Origin: Palsa-744 sp963734815
Lineage (GTDB): Bacteria; Actinomycetota; Thermoleophilia; Solirubrobacterales; Solirubrobacteraceae
DNA length: 64,000 nt
Reading direction: 5' to 3'
Assembly: GCA_963734815.1 (NCBI GenBank)
Contig: CAVTIH010000002.1
Coordinates: forward strand, 1,364,001-1,428,000
Below the pieces are notes generated by a model. That model did not search any database, was not told the origin of the DNA, and was given only the letters and a program-made list of their open reading frames with translations. Position numbers and translations under genes: made by a program. Within the stretch, counting starts at the first letter, position 1. Each line of letters starts with the position of its first letter. Of this stretch, positions 38,316 to 46,383 are shown in pieces.

Positions 38316-41020
38316 CACGCCACCCGCAGGAGCTCGTTTCTGACGATCCCCTGGAGGCGTGTACTTACTCCCAGCAATTCAAATGCGAGCAAATCTACGC
38401 TTGCCCGAGCCGCGCGCACAGCGTGTGCTCGTTCGACCGGGCCCTCCTTATCCAGCGCATCCAGGACAGCTTCGTAAGCCGCCTTCAACTGCCTGAGCTC
38501 AACGGCTGTAAGGTCCGGAAACGGCAAAGAACTAACGTCAAGAACGCTGATCTCTACAGTCTCGTCCGAACGAGGTGCACCTAGGCCTCGAAGAAACCAC
38601 TGGTACAAAGCGCTGTTCAACAATGCTGCGATGCCTGCGAGATGTTGATTAGCGAGACCACGGAAGCCGAGTGCATGTACACCTCGCATGATTGGTACGT
38701 ATTGACCGGATTGATCGGCTACGGCAGCGGGCTCGCGTGCAAATGCACGCAGCAGCACCTTGGGCGCCAAGAGCGTAGGGAGATAGCCGTGTTGGTAGTT
38801 GCTGGGCAGTCCGCCGCGTGACTCCAACTCAGCAATTAGATAAGGGTCCTTCGCTCTACTCCCATCCTCGTTGAACGGCAGAAGCAAGCGCTTCCCGGAA
38901 TCGCGCAAGTCGAATGGCGTAATATCAGACGCGTATACGATCGGCGGCAGATACTGCCCAGGTATCTGCCTCTCTCCAAGGTTAATCCTGCCGTGTAAAC
39001 CTAGACGATATGCTGACGGCTCGATCACGAAATCGGCAACCCGCGCTGTCTTGACACCTGTGCGGATGTCGCAGCGCATACGATTGGAAGCGGCTCCCAA
39101 CGGCGTTGTGGGCCTAGCCATCTCGCTCGAGAGCTCTCCCGCCCAACGGAGTCGAAAGGGAGTCCATCCAATCCGGGTCGAGGCTTGCAACTCTGCACGC
39201 GTCGTTAAGCGGCGCACAATCTTCGACGAATCTGCAGCCAAGAGGTCGTCTAGGACAGCTCTACCATCGATTCGTGAATCTACGACGGCGGCGATCTCCG
39301 CATCTGCTGGAATGCTCTTGTCGAACGCGATGGCCGCGACCGAGGCAGCAACGTCCGGGAACACTCGGGCACCGCGAAGATCGGCGATCCAATCGACACC
39401 TAGCGCAGCGAGAAATGCGCGAGCGGCAGCTCCTTGACCCAGGGCGAGAAGCCCACGAGGCATCACTAGTGCTGCTGTACCGTCTGGAACCAGGAGCTGC
39501 GCGCCAAGCGAAAGGAACAAGTACGCATAGTCCTGGCCAAAAGCTTTGATCTCCGGATAGCGAGCTGAGAGCTGCGAAATTGTGTCGATACTAAGCCGTT
39601 CTGGGAGCTTTGCCTGTGCTCCAAACGGCGGATTTCCGAGAACCGTGGTAAATAGTCCGCGTTCTTGGACGATCTGGTCCCAATCAATTTGTCCCCGCTT
39701 GGCCGTATGGCCTGGAGGCGCAGGTAGCGAGTCGCCGCAGTAAAGATTATGCTCGAAGCTGGGCAGTCGACCCCTGAGATCCGCAACCTCAAGCAGCTGT
39801 ACCTGTGCTAGCCCGAGCGCCCTCTCGTCAACGTCTGCGCCAAATATTGATTCGAGTAGCAGCTCCTCGCGCTCGGCCGGCCTCAGTGGTCGTCCCTTCT
39901 GATGCTCGAAATGCTGATGCAGCCAGGCGTATGCAGCGATGAGAAACGCCCCCGAGCCACACGCCGGGTCGATGATCCTGATGTCGGATGGTTTTGCGGC
40001 ATGCCGTTCGACCCATTTCGCTAGAGCCCGCTCCGTCAGCAGTCCGGCCAATGCAGGCGGGGTATAGAAGGTTGCCTGCTTCTCTCGGCGATCGATCCCG
40101 AGAGCCACCGGGAAGAGTCGTTGGGCTGGGCTTTCCGTCCTCTCTTCGGCAGGAAGCGCAGATAGGTAACTCTCATAGAGGCGGCCCGCGAGATCACTCC
40201 TAGCGACCGAGAAGTCAAGGTGCAATCGCTCCCAAGGCTCGACAGTCTGTCTCAATACATCGCGCAGCGAGTCTGAGGGCAATGCATCTATTGCTATGCC
40301 TGCTGGCTGGTAGATCTCTGAGTTGGCGGTCGTGCGGTAATCAAGCAGCAATTTGTTGAGATCTGCGCTTACGTTCTCCGAATTCAAGATCTCACGGACG
40401 CTTAGCGACGATCCGCGGTGTTTCCGATCCTCAGCTACACGTGCGTACAGAATTTGGTGGAACAGCCGCAGGACAGCCGTGTCTCGGCCCGCTGGATCAC
40501 GCTGCTGGTAGGCCTCATTGTTGGCGACATCAAGGCGTAGTCGGCGCAATGCATCCCCAAGCAGCTTTGGAAGCGCCTCGTGAGCTTTGACCGGCCCGAT
40601 CAGGTCAGACGGAGCCTCATCCAATACAAGGTCGCGACCGAGAACCTGAAGCAACTCGCGGATGCCCTCCAAGTCATCGGCTGCCACGGTGACGACTGGG
40701 AGATCTCCCGGCCACGACTTCCATCGCTGTACATCGAAGAGAACGACGTCTGCGCGAGACCATTTAATGGCGTATCGAGCTTGTCGCGTGTAGGCCATGC
40801 TGCCGAGTCGGTCTCGGTGGTTGCGCTTGCCAAACGCCACAATCGTGGAAGGTTCGGTGGCGATTGACAGCTCCCAGACAGCACGCCTTCCAGGGCCGCC
40901 GAGCGGTGTCATCCCCGATCGCCAACCGCGCTCCTTGAAAGCATCGTTGAGGGCATCAACGCCACGGGGCTCGCCGTCGGCGAGCGCGCGAAGATCCCGG
41001 GTGGATAGTAGCGTCTGCAT
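38315..41020 (-). CDS. Eco57I-like N6-adenine DNA methylase
   Basis: The 901-residue product has the S-adenosylmethionine motif 'IIDPACGSGAFLIAAY' near residue 352 and the amino-methylase catalytic motif 'VLGNPPFGAQ' near residue 465, in the gamma order. About 300 N-terminal residues of unclear fold could hold a nuclease or regulator. The C-terminal third ('IPGQYLPPIVYASDITPF', 'HALGFRGLANQHLAGIAALLN') resembles the target-recognition region of type IIG and phage-exclusion methylases. ATG 41020 is chosen over an upstream TTG at 41086; TATGTT lies 9 nt before it. Composition is AT-richer than that of the flanks, a sign of transfer. It is probably an anti-phage island with the downstream 174-residue gene. 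Confidence 0.85.
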   Translation of the reverse strand: MQTLLSTRDLRALADGEPRGVDALNDAFKERGWRSGMTPLGGPGRRAVWELSIATEPSTIVAFGKRNHRDRLGSMAYTRQARYAIKWSRADVVLFDVQRWKSWPGDLPVVTVAADDLEGIRELLQVLGRDLVLDEAPSDLIGPVKAHEALPKLLGDALRRLRLDVANNEAYQQRDPAGRDTAVLRLFHQILYARVAEDRKHRGSSLSVREILNSENVSADLNKLLLDYRTTANSEIYQPAGIAIDALPSDSLRDVLRQTVEPWERLHLDFSVARSDLAGRLYESYLSALPAEERTESPAQRLFPVALGIDRREKQATFYTPPALAGLLTERALAKWVERHAAKPSDIRIIDPACGSGAFLIAAYAWLHQHFEHQKGRPLRPAEREELLLESIFGADVDERALGLAQVQLLEVADLRGRLPSFEHNLYCGDSLPAPPGHTAKRGQIDWDQIVQERGLFTTVLGNPPFGAQAKLPERLSIDTISQLSARYPEIKAFGQDYAYLFLSLGAQLLVPDGTAALVMPRGLLALGQGAAARAFLAALGVDWIADLRGARVFPDVAASVAAIAFDKSIPADAEIAAVVDSRIDGRAVLDDLLAADSSKIVRRLTTRAELQASTRIGWTPFRLRWAGELSSEMARPTTPLGAASNRMRCDIRTGVKTARVADFVIEPSAYRLGLHGRINLGERQIPGQYLPPIVYASDITPFDLRDSGKRLLLPFNEDGSRAKDPYLIAELESRGGLPSNYQHGYLPTLLAPKVLLRAFAREPAAVADQSGQYVPIMRGVHALGFRGLANQHLAGIAALLNSALYQWFLRGLGAPRSDETVEISVLDVSSLPFPDLTAVELRQLKAAYEAVLDALDKEGPVERAHAVRAARASVDLLAFELLGVSTRLQGIVRNELLRVA

Positions 41021-41117
41021 CGGTATACGAACATAGGTTCGCAGTAGGCCCGGCGGAGAATTATCCTCTTCAACGAGGGCACGCAAAAGCCTCCAACCGG
41101 AGATACAGCGATCGAGA

Positions 41118-41489
41118 CTAAGCCCCAGCCAACTGAGCCTTCATCGCCTCCGCCAACGCAATCGCGCCCGACAGCGGCCTGACCATCACGACAAGCTCAT
41201 CGATCAGGCCGTCCGCGTTGGTGTGCAGAAAGTCACACCCCTCGATCTGCCGATCGCCGACGCGAGCCTCGAACACAAGCGCGTGGTCGTTCGCGTCGGG
41301 GGCGCCGATCTCGCGGGCATAGCGGAAATCCTCGAACACGCGAGCGACGGCCTGAAGCAGTACCGCGACCTGCTCACGCCCCCGGTAGGGCTTGAACACG
41401 ATTGGGCTGCGGAACACGACATCGTCGGCCAGCAGCCGCACGGCGGCGTCGATGTCGCTGGCTTCGATGGCGGCACGGAAGGGAACCAT
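41118..41489 (-). CDS. SnoaL-like (NTF2-fold) protein
   Basis: The 123-residue product fits the SnoaL-like NTF2 fold. An N-terminal helix pair ('PFRAAIEASDIDAAVRLLAD') leads into 'DVVFRSPIVFKPYRGREQV', a middle helix, and a beta-sheet ending in 'VVMVRPLSGAIALAEAM'. Such proteins are cone-shaped pockets; some are isomerases or hydrolases and many have no known activity. It lies just downstream of pafBC on the same strand and next to the methylase island. No ligand can be inferred. Confidence 0.8.
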   Translation of the reverse strand: MVPFRAAIEASDIDAAVRLLADDVVFRSPIVFKPYRGREQVAVLLQAVARVFEDFRYAREIGAPDANDHALVFEARVGDRQIEGCDFLHTNADGLIDELVVMVRPLSGAIALAEAMKAQLAGA

Positions 41490-41506
41490 GGGAGTCGAGT
41501 GACCTC

Positions 41507-43669
41507 TCAGCTTACCCCGGCCGGCACCGCGCGCAGGCGTGCAATGGCGGCCAGCACCGCCTCGCGGGCGTCCTCGGGCTCCAGCACGGCTGCGTCGCCG
41601 GCTTCTCTGAGGACCTCACGCACCAGCCAGCGCACGCCGGCGAAGCTAAGCTCGACGACCACCGAGCCGTCGGCGCGCTCTTCGATCACGCGGCGGCTCT
41701 CACGCGCCCAGCGCGCCCGCTCAGGTGAGATCCACAGGCGCGCAACGCGCGAGGCCTGCACCTCCCCGGTGCGCATCCAACCGTCCACTTCGGCCGCCGG
41801 GTCGACCTCCGCGCGGGGCTCGAAGCGCTCGTTGGTGACCTCCGCGCGCCTGATGCGATCCAGGCGGAAGTGACGCACGTCCTCGCGCGCCGGGTCGAAC
41901 GCGGCCACATACCAGCCCTCACGTCCGTTGACCAACGCGTAGGGCTCCACTCGTCGCTGGGAGAACTCGTCCTCGTTCTCCTTGTAGTAGTCCAGCTCGA
42001 TCAGCCTGTGCTCGACGATCCCGCGCGAGATCTGCCTGGATACGTGGGAATCGTTGCCGCGGCCATGCGCCACCTGCAGGCCCTGCTCCATCGGGTCGCC
42101 TCCGAGCGCGGCGACGATCTTCTCCCGCGCGGAGGTCAACGAGCCCTCGGGAATGTGCTCTCCGATCAAGTCGATCGCCGCGATCAGCGCCTTCGCCTCC
42201 ACTGGCAGCAGCCGCGCGGGGCGGTCGAAGTTGTCGCTGTAGGGCTCGGGGTCCACCTCTACGACCTCGCCCTCCTCCGTGTCGAGGATTTCCGCATACA
42301 ACACGTACGAGCCTCCGCCGAAGTTGACCACGTTCAGCACGTCGATGTCCTCGCTCAGCTCCTCCTTGCTCAGCTGCAGGCGCTCCTGCAGGTCGGCGAG
42401 CGACTCGCGTCGTCCCTCGCGGCCCGCGTGGATCAGGATGCCGGCGAGCGTCACCAGGCGCGCGAAGCGCTCCGGGCGGATCGCCGCCTCCACACGGCGC
42501 GGCTCCTCAGAGGAGTCCTCTGGATCGGTGGACAGCCCGCCTCGCCGCCGACGGCTCTTGGTGGGCTGTGCCTGCGCGCCTGCGCGGGAGCCACCGGTCG
42601 AACTCTCCTCGCCGGGGTGAGTCGGCAGGCAGTCCACAAGCGGGCTCTCCGCGTGCCGGCGCTCCAGCAGCTCGAGGCGCCCGGCCAGCTCCTCAGCCAG
42701 CTCGGGCGGGCTCACCAGGCGAGCGTGCTCCCCCAGGCCCAGCACCCATGAGACAAGCATCCGCGGCGCCGCGTAGGGGGTGAGAAAGACCCGATCTCCC
42801 GATCCCTCGTCCTCCACCGCACGGATCTCCCCGTAGCGGCCGAAGTGGCGCTCGATCTGCCACGCGATCCGCTCAGACAACAGGATCTCCGCGACTCCCC
42901 GCTGCTCGCCCAGCTGCCACTCCGTGCGGTTGGCATAGGCGCGCGGGTCGAAGTCGGCGGGGCGCCTGAAATCGTGCTCGGCCTTGGTCGCGTACGCCAC
43001 TTTGCCGCGGATGCGCGAGAGACGAAAAACGCGGATTGCCTTGCGCTCATGGGCATGACCCAGCAGGTAGAACTCCCCCCCCTGAAAAAGTAGGTGGTAG
43101 GGATCCACACGCCTGCCACCCAGCTCGTCGCGCTCCATCGAGTAGTAGTCAAAGGTGATCGTCTTCTGGCGGAAGATCGCGGTCTCGACCTTCGCCAGGC
43201 GCGCCGAGAGCTCGTGGCCGCCGGCGGAGGCGGTGATGCCGAGCGCCACCGAGCGCTGCTGCTCGGGGGCCCGCAGCGGGCTGGGCCGCCCCCAGGTGAT
43301 CTGCTGCAGCGCCAGCCGCAGCGGCTCGGCGTAGGCGAACTCCCCGTCCAGCAGGTGCAGAGCGGTCTGGAGCGCCGCAAGCTCCTCATCGGTGAACTCG
43401 ATCGCGGGCAGATGGAAGCTCTCCGAGCGCAGGGAGTAGCTCTCCTGCTCGGCCGCCGCGTCGGCGGGCCGATCCACGGTGAGCTGGATCCCCAGCGATT
43501 CGAGCTCGGCGCGGTCCGCGTAGAAGCGCCGCGCGAACGCGTCCTCGTTCATCGCGCTGTATCCCTCGACGTCGCGCCGGATCTCCAGGGCCGTGACAGG
43601 CCGACGCTCGGCCATCAGGTAGGAGATCAGCGAGAGCTGGCGGATCAGCTTCTCGGTGTCCTTCGCCAT
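41507..43669 (-). CDS. pafBC: PafBC fusion, WYL-domain transcription activator
   Basis: In mycobacteria PafB and PafC are two proteins that together switch on the RecA-independent DNA-damage response. Here one 720-residue chain carries both. A winged helix-turn-helix (residues 1-65) and first WYL domain ('TITFDYYSMERDELGGRRV', about 170-235) are followed by a low-complexity linker with TKSRRRRGG. A second helix-turn-helix (about 405-465) and second WYL domain ('LIELDYYKENEDEFSQRRVE', about 575-640) follow. The YhaM-like gene sits upstream on the same strand 74 bp away; no proteasome genes are in view. Confidence 0.88.
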   Translation of the reverse strand: MAKDTEKLIRQLSLISYLMAERRPVTALEIRRDVEGYSAMNEDAFARRFYADRAELESLGIQLTVDRPADAAAEQESYSLRSESFHLPAIEFTDEELAALQTALHLLDGEFAYAEPLRLALQQITWGRPSPLRAPEQQRSVALGITASAGGHELSARLAKVETAIFRQKTITFDYYSMERDELGGRRVDPYHLLFQGGEFYLLGHAHERKAIRVFRLSRIRGKVAYATKAEHDFRRPADFDPRAYANRTEWQLGEQRGVAEILLSERIAWQIERHFGRYGEIRAVEDEGSGDRVFLTPYAAPRMLVSWVLGLGEHARLVSPPELAEELAGRLELLERRHAESPLVDCLPTHPGEESSTGGSRAGAQAQPTKSRRRRGGLSTDPEDSSEEPRRVEAAIRPERFARLVTLAGILIHAGREGRRESLADLQERLQLSKEELSEDIDVLNVVNFGGGSYVLYAEILDTEEGEVVEVDPEPYSDNFDRPARLLPVEAKALIAAIDLIGEHIPEGSLTSAREKIVAALGGDPMEQGLQVAHGRGNDSHVSRQISRGIVEHRLIELDYYKENEDEFSQRRVEPYALVNGREGWYVAAFDPAREDVRHFRLDRIRRAEVTNERFEPRAEVDPAAEVDGWMRTGEVQASRVARLWISPERARWARESRRVIEERADGSVVVELSFAGVRWLVREVLREAGDAAVLEPEDAREAVLAAIARLRAVPAGVS

Positions 43670-43743
43670 CCTCGCTCAAAGATAGAACCCGATGGCGAGG
43701 CTGTGCTCACGCGCGGCGCATACCGCGCGCTATTTGCGGAGAT

Positions 43744-44724
43744 TCACGCGGCCTCGAGCGCTTCTGACTCGAGCTCGCGGCGCTGAGGGAAGTAGGCGGC
43801 GGCGGTCAGCGCGCGATCGAACGCCGACCAATGGCGGCCGGGAGCCAGCTCCTTCTCCAGGCGATCGAAGCTGCCCAGCCGCCCGCCGAGATTGTCGATC
43901 ATGTGCACCAGCGTCGCCTCCCGCGTGCACGGCACGACCGGGCTGCCGTGCTCGAGCGAGCCGTGGTGGGAGAGGATGATGTGCAGCACCGCCCACGCGA
44001 GCTGCTCGGGGAAACCGTCGATCTCCTCGATCTCGCGGCGGATGCGGTAGTAGCCAAGCGCGATCTCCCCATGCAGGCGGCCGAGGTCGGTGAGGTCGAT
44101 GCTGCGTGTGTCCTCTGTATAAGCCTCGAGCTTGCCGATGTCATGCAGCAGCGCACCGGTGACCGCCACGTCACGGTCAATCCCCGGGAAGGTGGCCGAA
44201 GTCGCGCTCACCGCCTGCGCCACCCCCAGGCAGTGCTCCAGCAGTCCGTGGGGGTAGGCCTGGTGGTAGTACTTGGCGGCGGGCGCCGTCCGATAGCCGG
44301 GCCACATCTGCGAGTGCTCCCCGAGCACCCGCTCCAGCAGGCGGCGCAGGTGCGGGTCCTGAACCGTGAGGATCAGCTCGCGCAGGTCGCGCTCCATCTG
44401 CCCCGGCTCGCGCAGCGGGCCGGGCAGCAGATCGCCCGGCGAGAAGCTCCCGGGGACGGCATCGTCGAGCCCGCGCAGGTTGATCTGCGGCCCAAAGCGG
44501 GGATGCACCGCGTAGCGCCCGCGCACATGCACAGGCTCCCCGGCGCGGGCCACCGCCTCAGCCTGCTCCAGGCCCTCCCATACCATCGTCGGCACCGCTC
44601 CAGTGCGGTCGCCCAGGAGCAGACGCAGGTAATCGCCGCCGTCGCGGCGCGCTCGGCGCTCGAGCTGGCGTACCAGCAGCACCTGGTCGAGCTCCATGCC
44701 GTCTGTTAGCTCGTTGATCAGCAC
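43744..44724 (-). CDS. OB-fold/HD-domain nuclease, YhaM-like
   Basis: The 326-residue product combines an N-terminal OB-fold ('LGDRTGAVPTMVWEGLEQAE', 'VHVRGRYAVHP') with a C-terminal HD phosphohydrolase domain (metal ligands in 'YPHGLLEHCLGVA', 'LLHDIGKLEAY' near residue 194 and 'LSHHGSLEHGSP'). This is the layout of YhaM, a 3'-5' exoribonuclease of Bacillus. A role in RNA or single-strand DNA trimming is inferred. It is divergent from xthA, with a structured 239-bp gap between them, and upstream of pafBC. Confidence 0.85.
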   Translation of the reverse strand: MLINELTDGMELDQVLLVRQLERRARRDGGDYLRLLLGDRTGAVPTMVWEGLEQAEAVARAGEPVHVRGRYAVHPRFGPQINLRGLDDAVPGSFSPGDLLPGPLREPGQMERDLRELILTVQDPHLRRLLERVLGEHSQMWPGYRTAPAAKYYHQAYPHGLLEHCLGVAQAVSATSATFPGIDRDVAVTGALLHDIGKLEAYTEDTRSIDLTDLGRLHGEIALGYYRIRREIEEIDGFPEQLAWAVLHIILSHHGSLEHGSPVVPCTREATLVHMIDNLGGRLGSFDRLEKELAPGRHWSAFDRALTAAAYFPQRRELESEALEAA

Positions 44725-44831
44725 GAAGCTGAAGGTAATCGCCGCTGCGGACGGTATGGCGGCGCACGCGATCGGGCCCCTACTAAGGCTGTTTACCGTA
44801 GTCAGTGAGCCAGATGGTATGGCAATGTGCC

Positions 44832-44883
44832 GAAACGTCTAACCGGCCTTTGCGAGTTCGGCCTCGCGGTACCTAGACGTTTC
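44832..44883. other. Compound hairpin between yhaM-like gene and xthA
   Basis: A perfect 10-bp inverted repeat, GAAACGTCTA and TAGACGTTTC, encloses a second hairpin GCGAG-TTCGGC-CTCGC, with ACC/GGT pairing between them. It is in the gap between divergent genes, so a terminator is not expected. It may be a leader structure of the xthA mRNA, an operator, or a small RNA. Confidence 0.55.
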
Positions 44884-44963
44884 CCCGCGTCTTTCCTAAC
44901 TTGTGTTGTGTAAGAAGCAGTTTTGTAAGTCAGCGTTTTTTCGTAGAGCCGGGAGGAACGGAG

Positions 44964-45872
44964 ATGACGATGACAGCGACGACAACAACGACGGACAACA
45001 TGCGGGTGGCCAGCTGGAACGTAAACGGAATCCGCGCACGCTGGCCGCGGCTGACCGAGCTACTCACCTGCGAGCGCCCCGACGTGGTGTGCCTGCAGGA
45101 GACCCGCTGCTCGGAGTGGCACTTTCCGAGCGAGCGGCTGCGGGAGATGGGCTATCAGTCTCGCCACAGCCCGGGCTCCCAGCAAGGCGGCGGCGTGGCG
45201 ATCCTGGTACGCGAGGATCACCGGATCACCGAGCGCAGCGGGGAGCTAGATCACCAGCGCGACATCGCTGAGGGTCACTGGATCGAGGTCACCACCGAGG
45301 GGATCACGATCGTCTCGGTGTACGTGCCCGCGGGCGCCAGCGCCGGTGAGCAAAGCGATGTGGGCAAGCTCGCCTTCCTGGAGGCGGTCGCCCGCCATGC
45401 CTGTGACGAGCACTCTCGTCCGCTGCTGATCGCGGGGGACTTCAACGTCGCGCCCACCGACGAGGACGTATACGAGCCGGCGTGGTTCGCCGACTCCTAC
45501 CAGACCGGCGAGGCCGAGCGCGCCGATCTGCGCGCGATCCTCGACGAGGGGGAACTCGTGGACGTCTACCGCACGCTGCATCCGGATGAACACGGCTACA
45601 CCTGCTGGGAGCAGCGCGAGGGCCACTACGGGCGTGACTACGGCCTGCGCATCGACCTCGTGCTCGCCAGCGCGGGCCTCGCCCCATACATCGGCGACTG
45701 CGAGGTCAACCACGCCTACCGCAGGGGCTTTCGCCCCTCCAACCACGCACCGGTGGACGTCGAACTACAGGACATACGTGCCTGCGCCAGCTGCCTCGGG
45801 GGACAGGAACAGCTCGTCGGGATCCAGGAGCAGCTCACAGCGGGGCTGCAGGGAGAGCTGATCGCAGCCTGA
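44964..45872 (+). CDS. xthA: Exonuclease III family AP endonuclease
   Basis: Cuts DNA at abasic sites and removes 3' blocking groups. The 302-residue product has 'VASWNVNGIRARWP', the metal-binding Glu in 'VVCLQETRC', 'AGDFNVAPTDEDVY' and 'GLRIDLVLAS'. The final motif reads 'RPSNHAPVDV', so the Asp before the catalytic His (SDHAP in most members) is Asn. The ATG at 44964 has GGGAGGA at the right distance; an in-frame ATG at 45000 starts the conserved core. The C-terminal 35 residues are an unusual Gln/Gly-rich tail. A strong hairpin follows. Confidence 0.9.
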   Translation: MTMTATTTTTDNMRVASWNVNGIRARWPRLTELLTCERPDVVCLQETRCSEWHFPSERLREMGYQSRHSPGSQQGGGVAILVREDHRITERSGELDHQRDIAEGHWIEVTTEGITIVSVYVPAGASAGEQSDVGKLAFLEAVARHACDEHSRPLLIAGDFNVAPTDEDVYEPAWFADSYQTGEAERADLRAILDEGELVDVYRTLHPDEHGYTCWEQREGHYGRDYGLRIDLVLASAGLAPYIGDCEVNHAYRRGFRPSNHAPVDVELQDIRACASCLGGQEQLVGIQEQLTAGLQGELIAA

Positions 45873-45881
45873 GAGGGGGTC

Positions 45882-45929
45882 ACGGGCCGCGGTCGCGCTT
45901 CCCGGCACTACCCAGCGACCGCGGCCCGT
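45882..45929 (+). terminator. Strong hairpin after xthA
   Basis: ACGGGCCGCGGTCGC and GCGACCGCGGCCCGT form a perfect 15-bp stem around an 18-nt loop. It begins 10 nt after the xthA stop and lies between convergent genes, so it probably terminates both. No long T-tract follows. Confidence 0.8.
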
Positions 45930-45974
45930 TAGGCAGTAGGTGCCGGCCGTCACCCGTAGGGTCCTTACCGGCCG

Positions 45975-46379
45975 TTACCCGACTCCTTCGACCCGCCAGC
46001 TACCGCCTTCTCGGACGAGCTTCAGCGCGTTCGTACTGAGCTTGCCCGACCAGGTGCTGCGCACGTGCGCCGTGGCGGTAACGCCACTGACAGCGATCTT
46101 CTCGACCGTGAGTTCGTAGTCGTCGATCGACCCAAGCTGGCGTTTGAGCGCCTGTTTGCAGGTGTTGCCCGGAGTGCTGAGCCGCGCACGGGCGGCGCGC
46201 GAGAAGTCCTGTTCGCAGATCTTCTGCTCGTTCAACGCGGAGACATCCGATTGCAGATCGGAGATGCGCTGCGCAACCGCGTGGGCTTCGCCCTTGAAGC
46301 TGCTCGTGCTCACGGTACTGCCGCAGGCGCCGACACCGAGCGCGAGCAGGACGGCGATCAGCGGGCTTGAGCGTTTCAT
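45975..46379 (-). CDS. Small lipoprotein
   Basis: The 134-residue product has a lipoprotein signal peptide (MKRSSPLIAVLLALGVGACG) whose Cys follows LGVGA, so it should be lipid-anchored outside the membrane. The mature part has a helix ('AHAVAQRISDLQSDVSALNE'), then 'FSRAARARLSTPGNTC' and a beta-rich end ('VTATAHVRSTWSGKLSTN', 'VREGGSWRVEGVG') resembling NTF2-like lipoproteins. Two further Cys could form a disulfide. It is transcribed behind aspS, with 4 bp between them. Confidence 0.8.
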   Translation of the reverse strand: MKRSSPLIAVLLALGVGACGSTVSTSSFKGEAHAVAQRISDLQSDVSALNEQKICEQDFSRAARARLSTPGNTCKQALKRQLGSIDDYELTVEKIAVSGVTATAHVRSTWSGKLSTNALKLVREGGSWRVEGVG

Positions 46380-46383
46380 CGAG

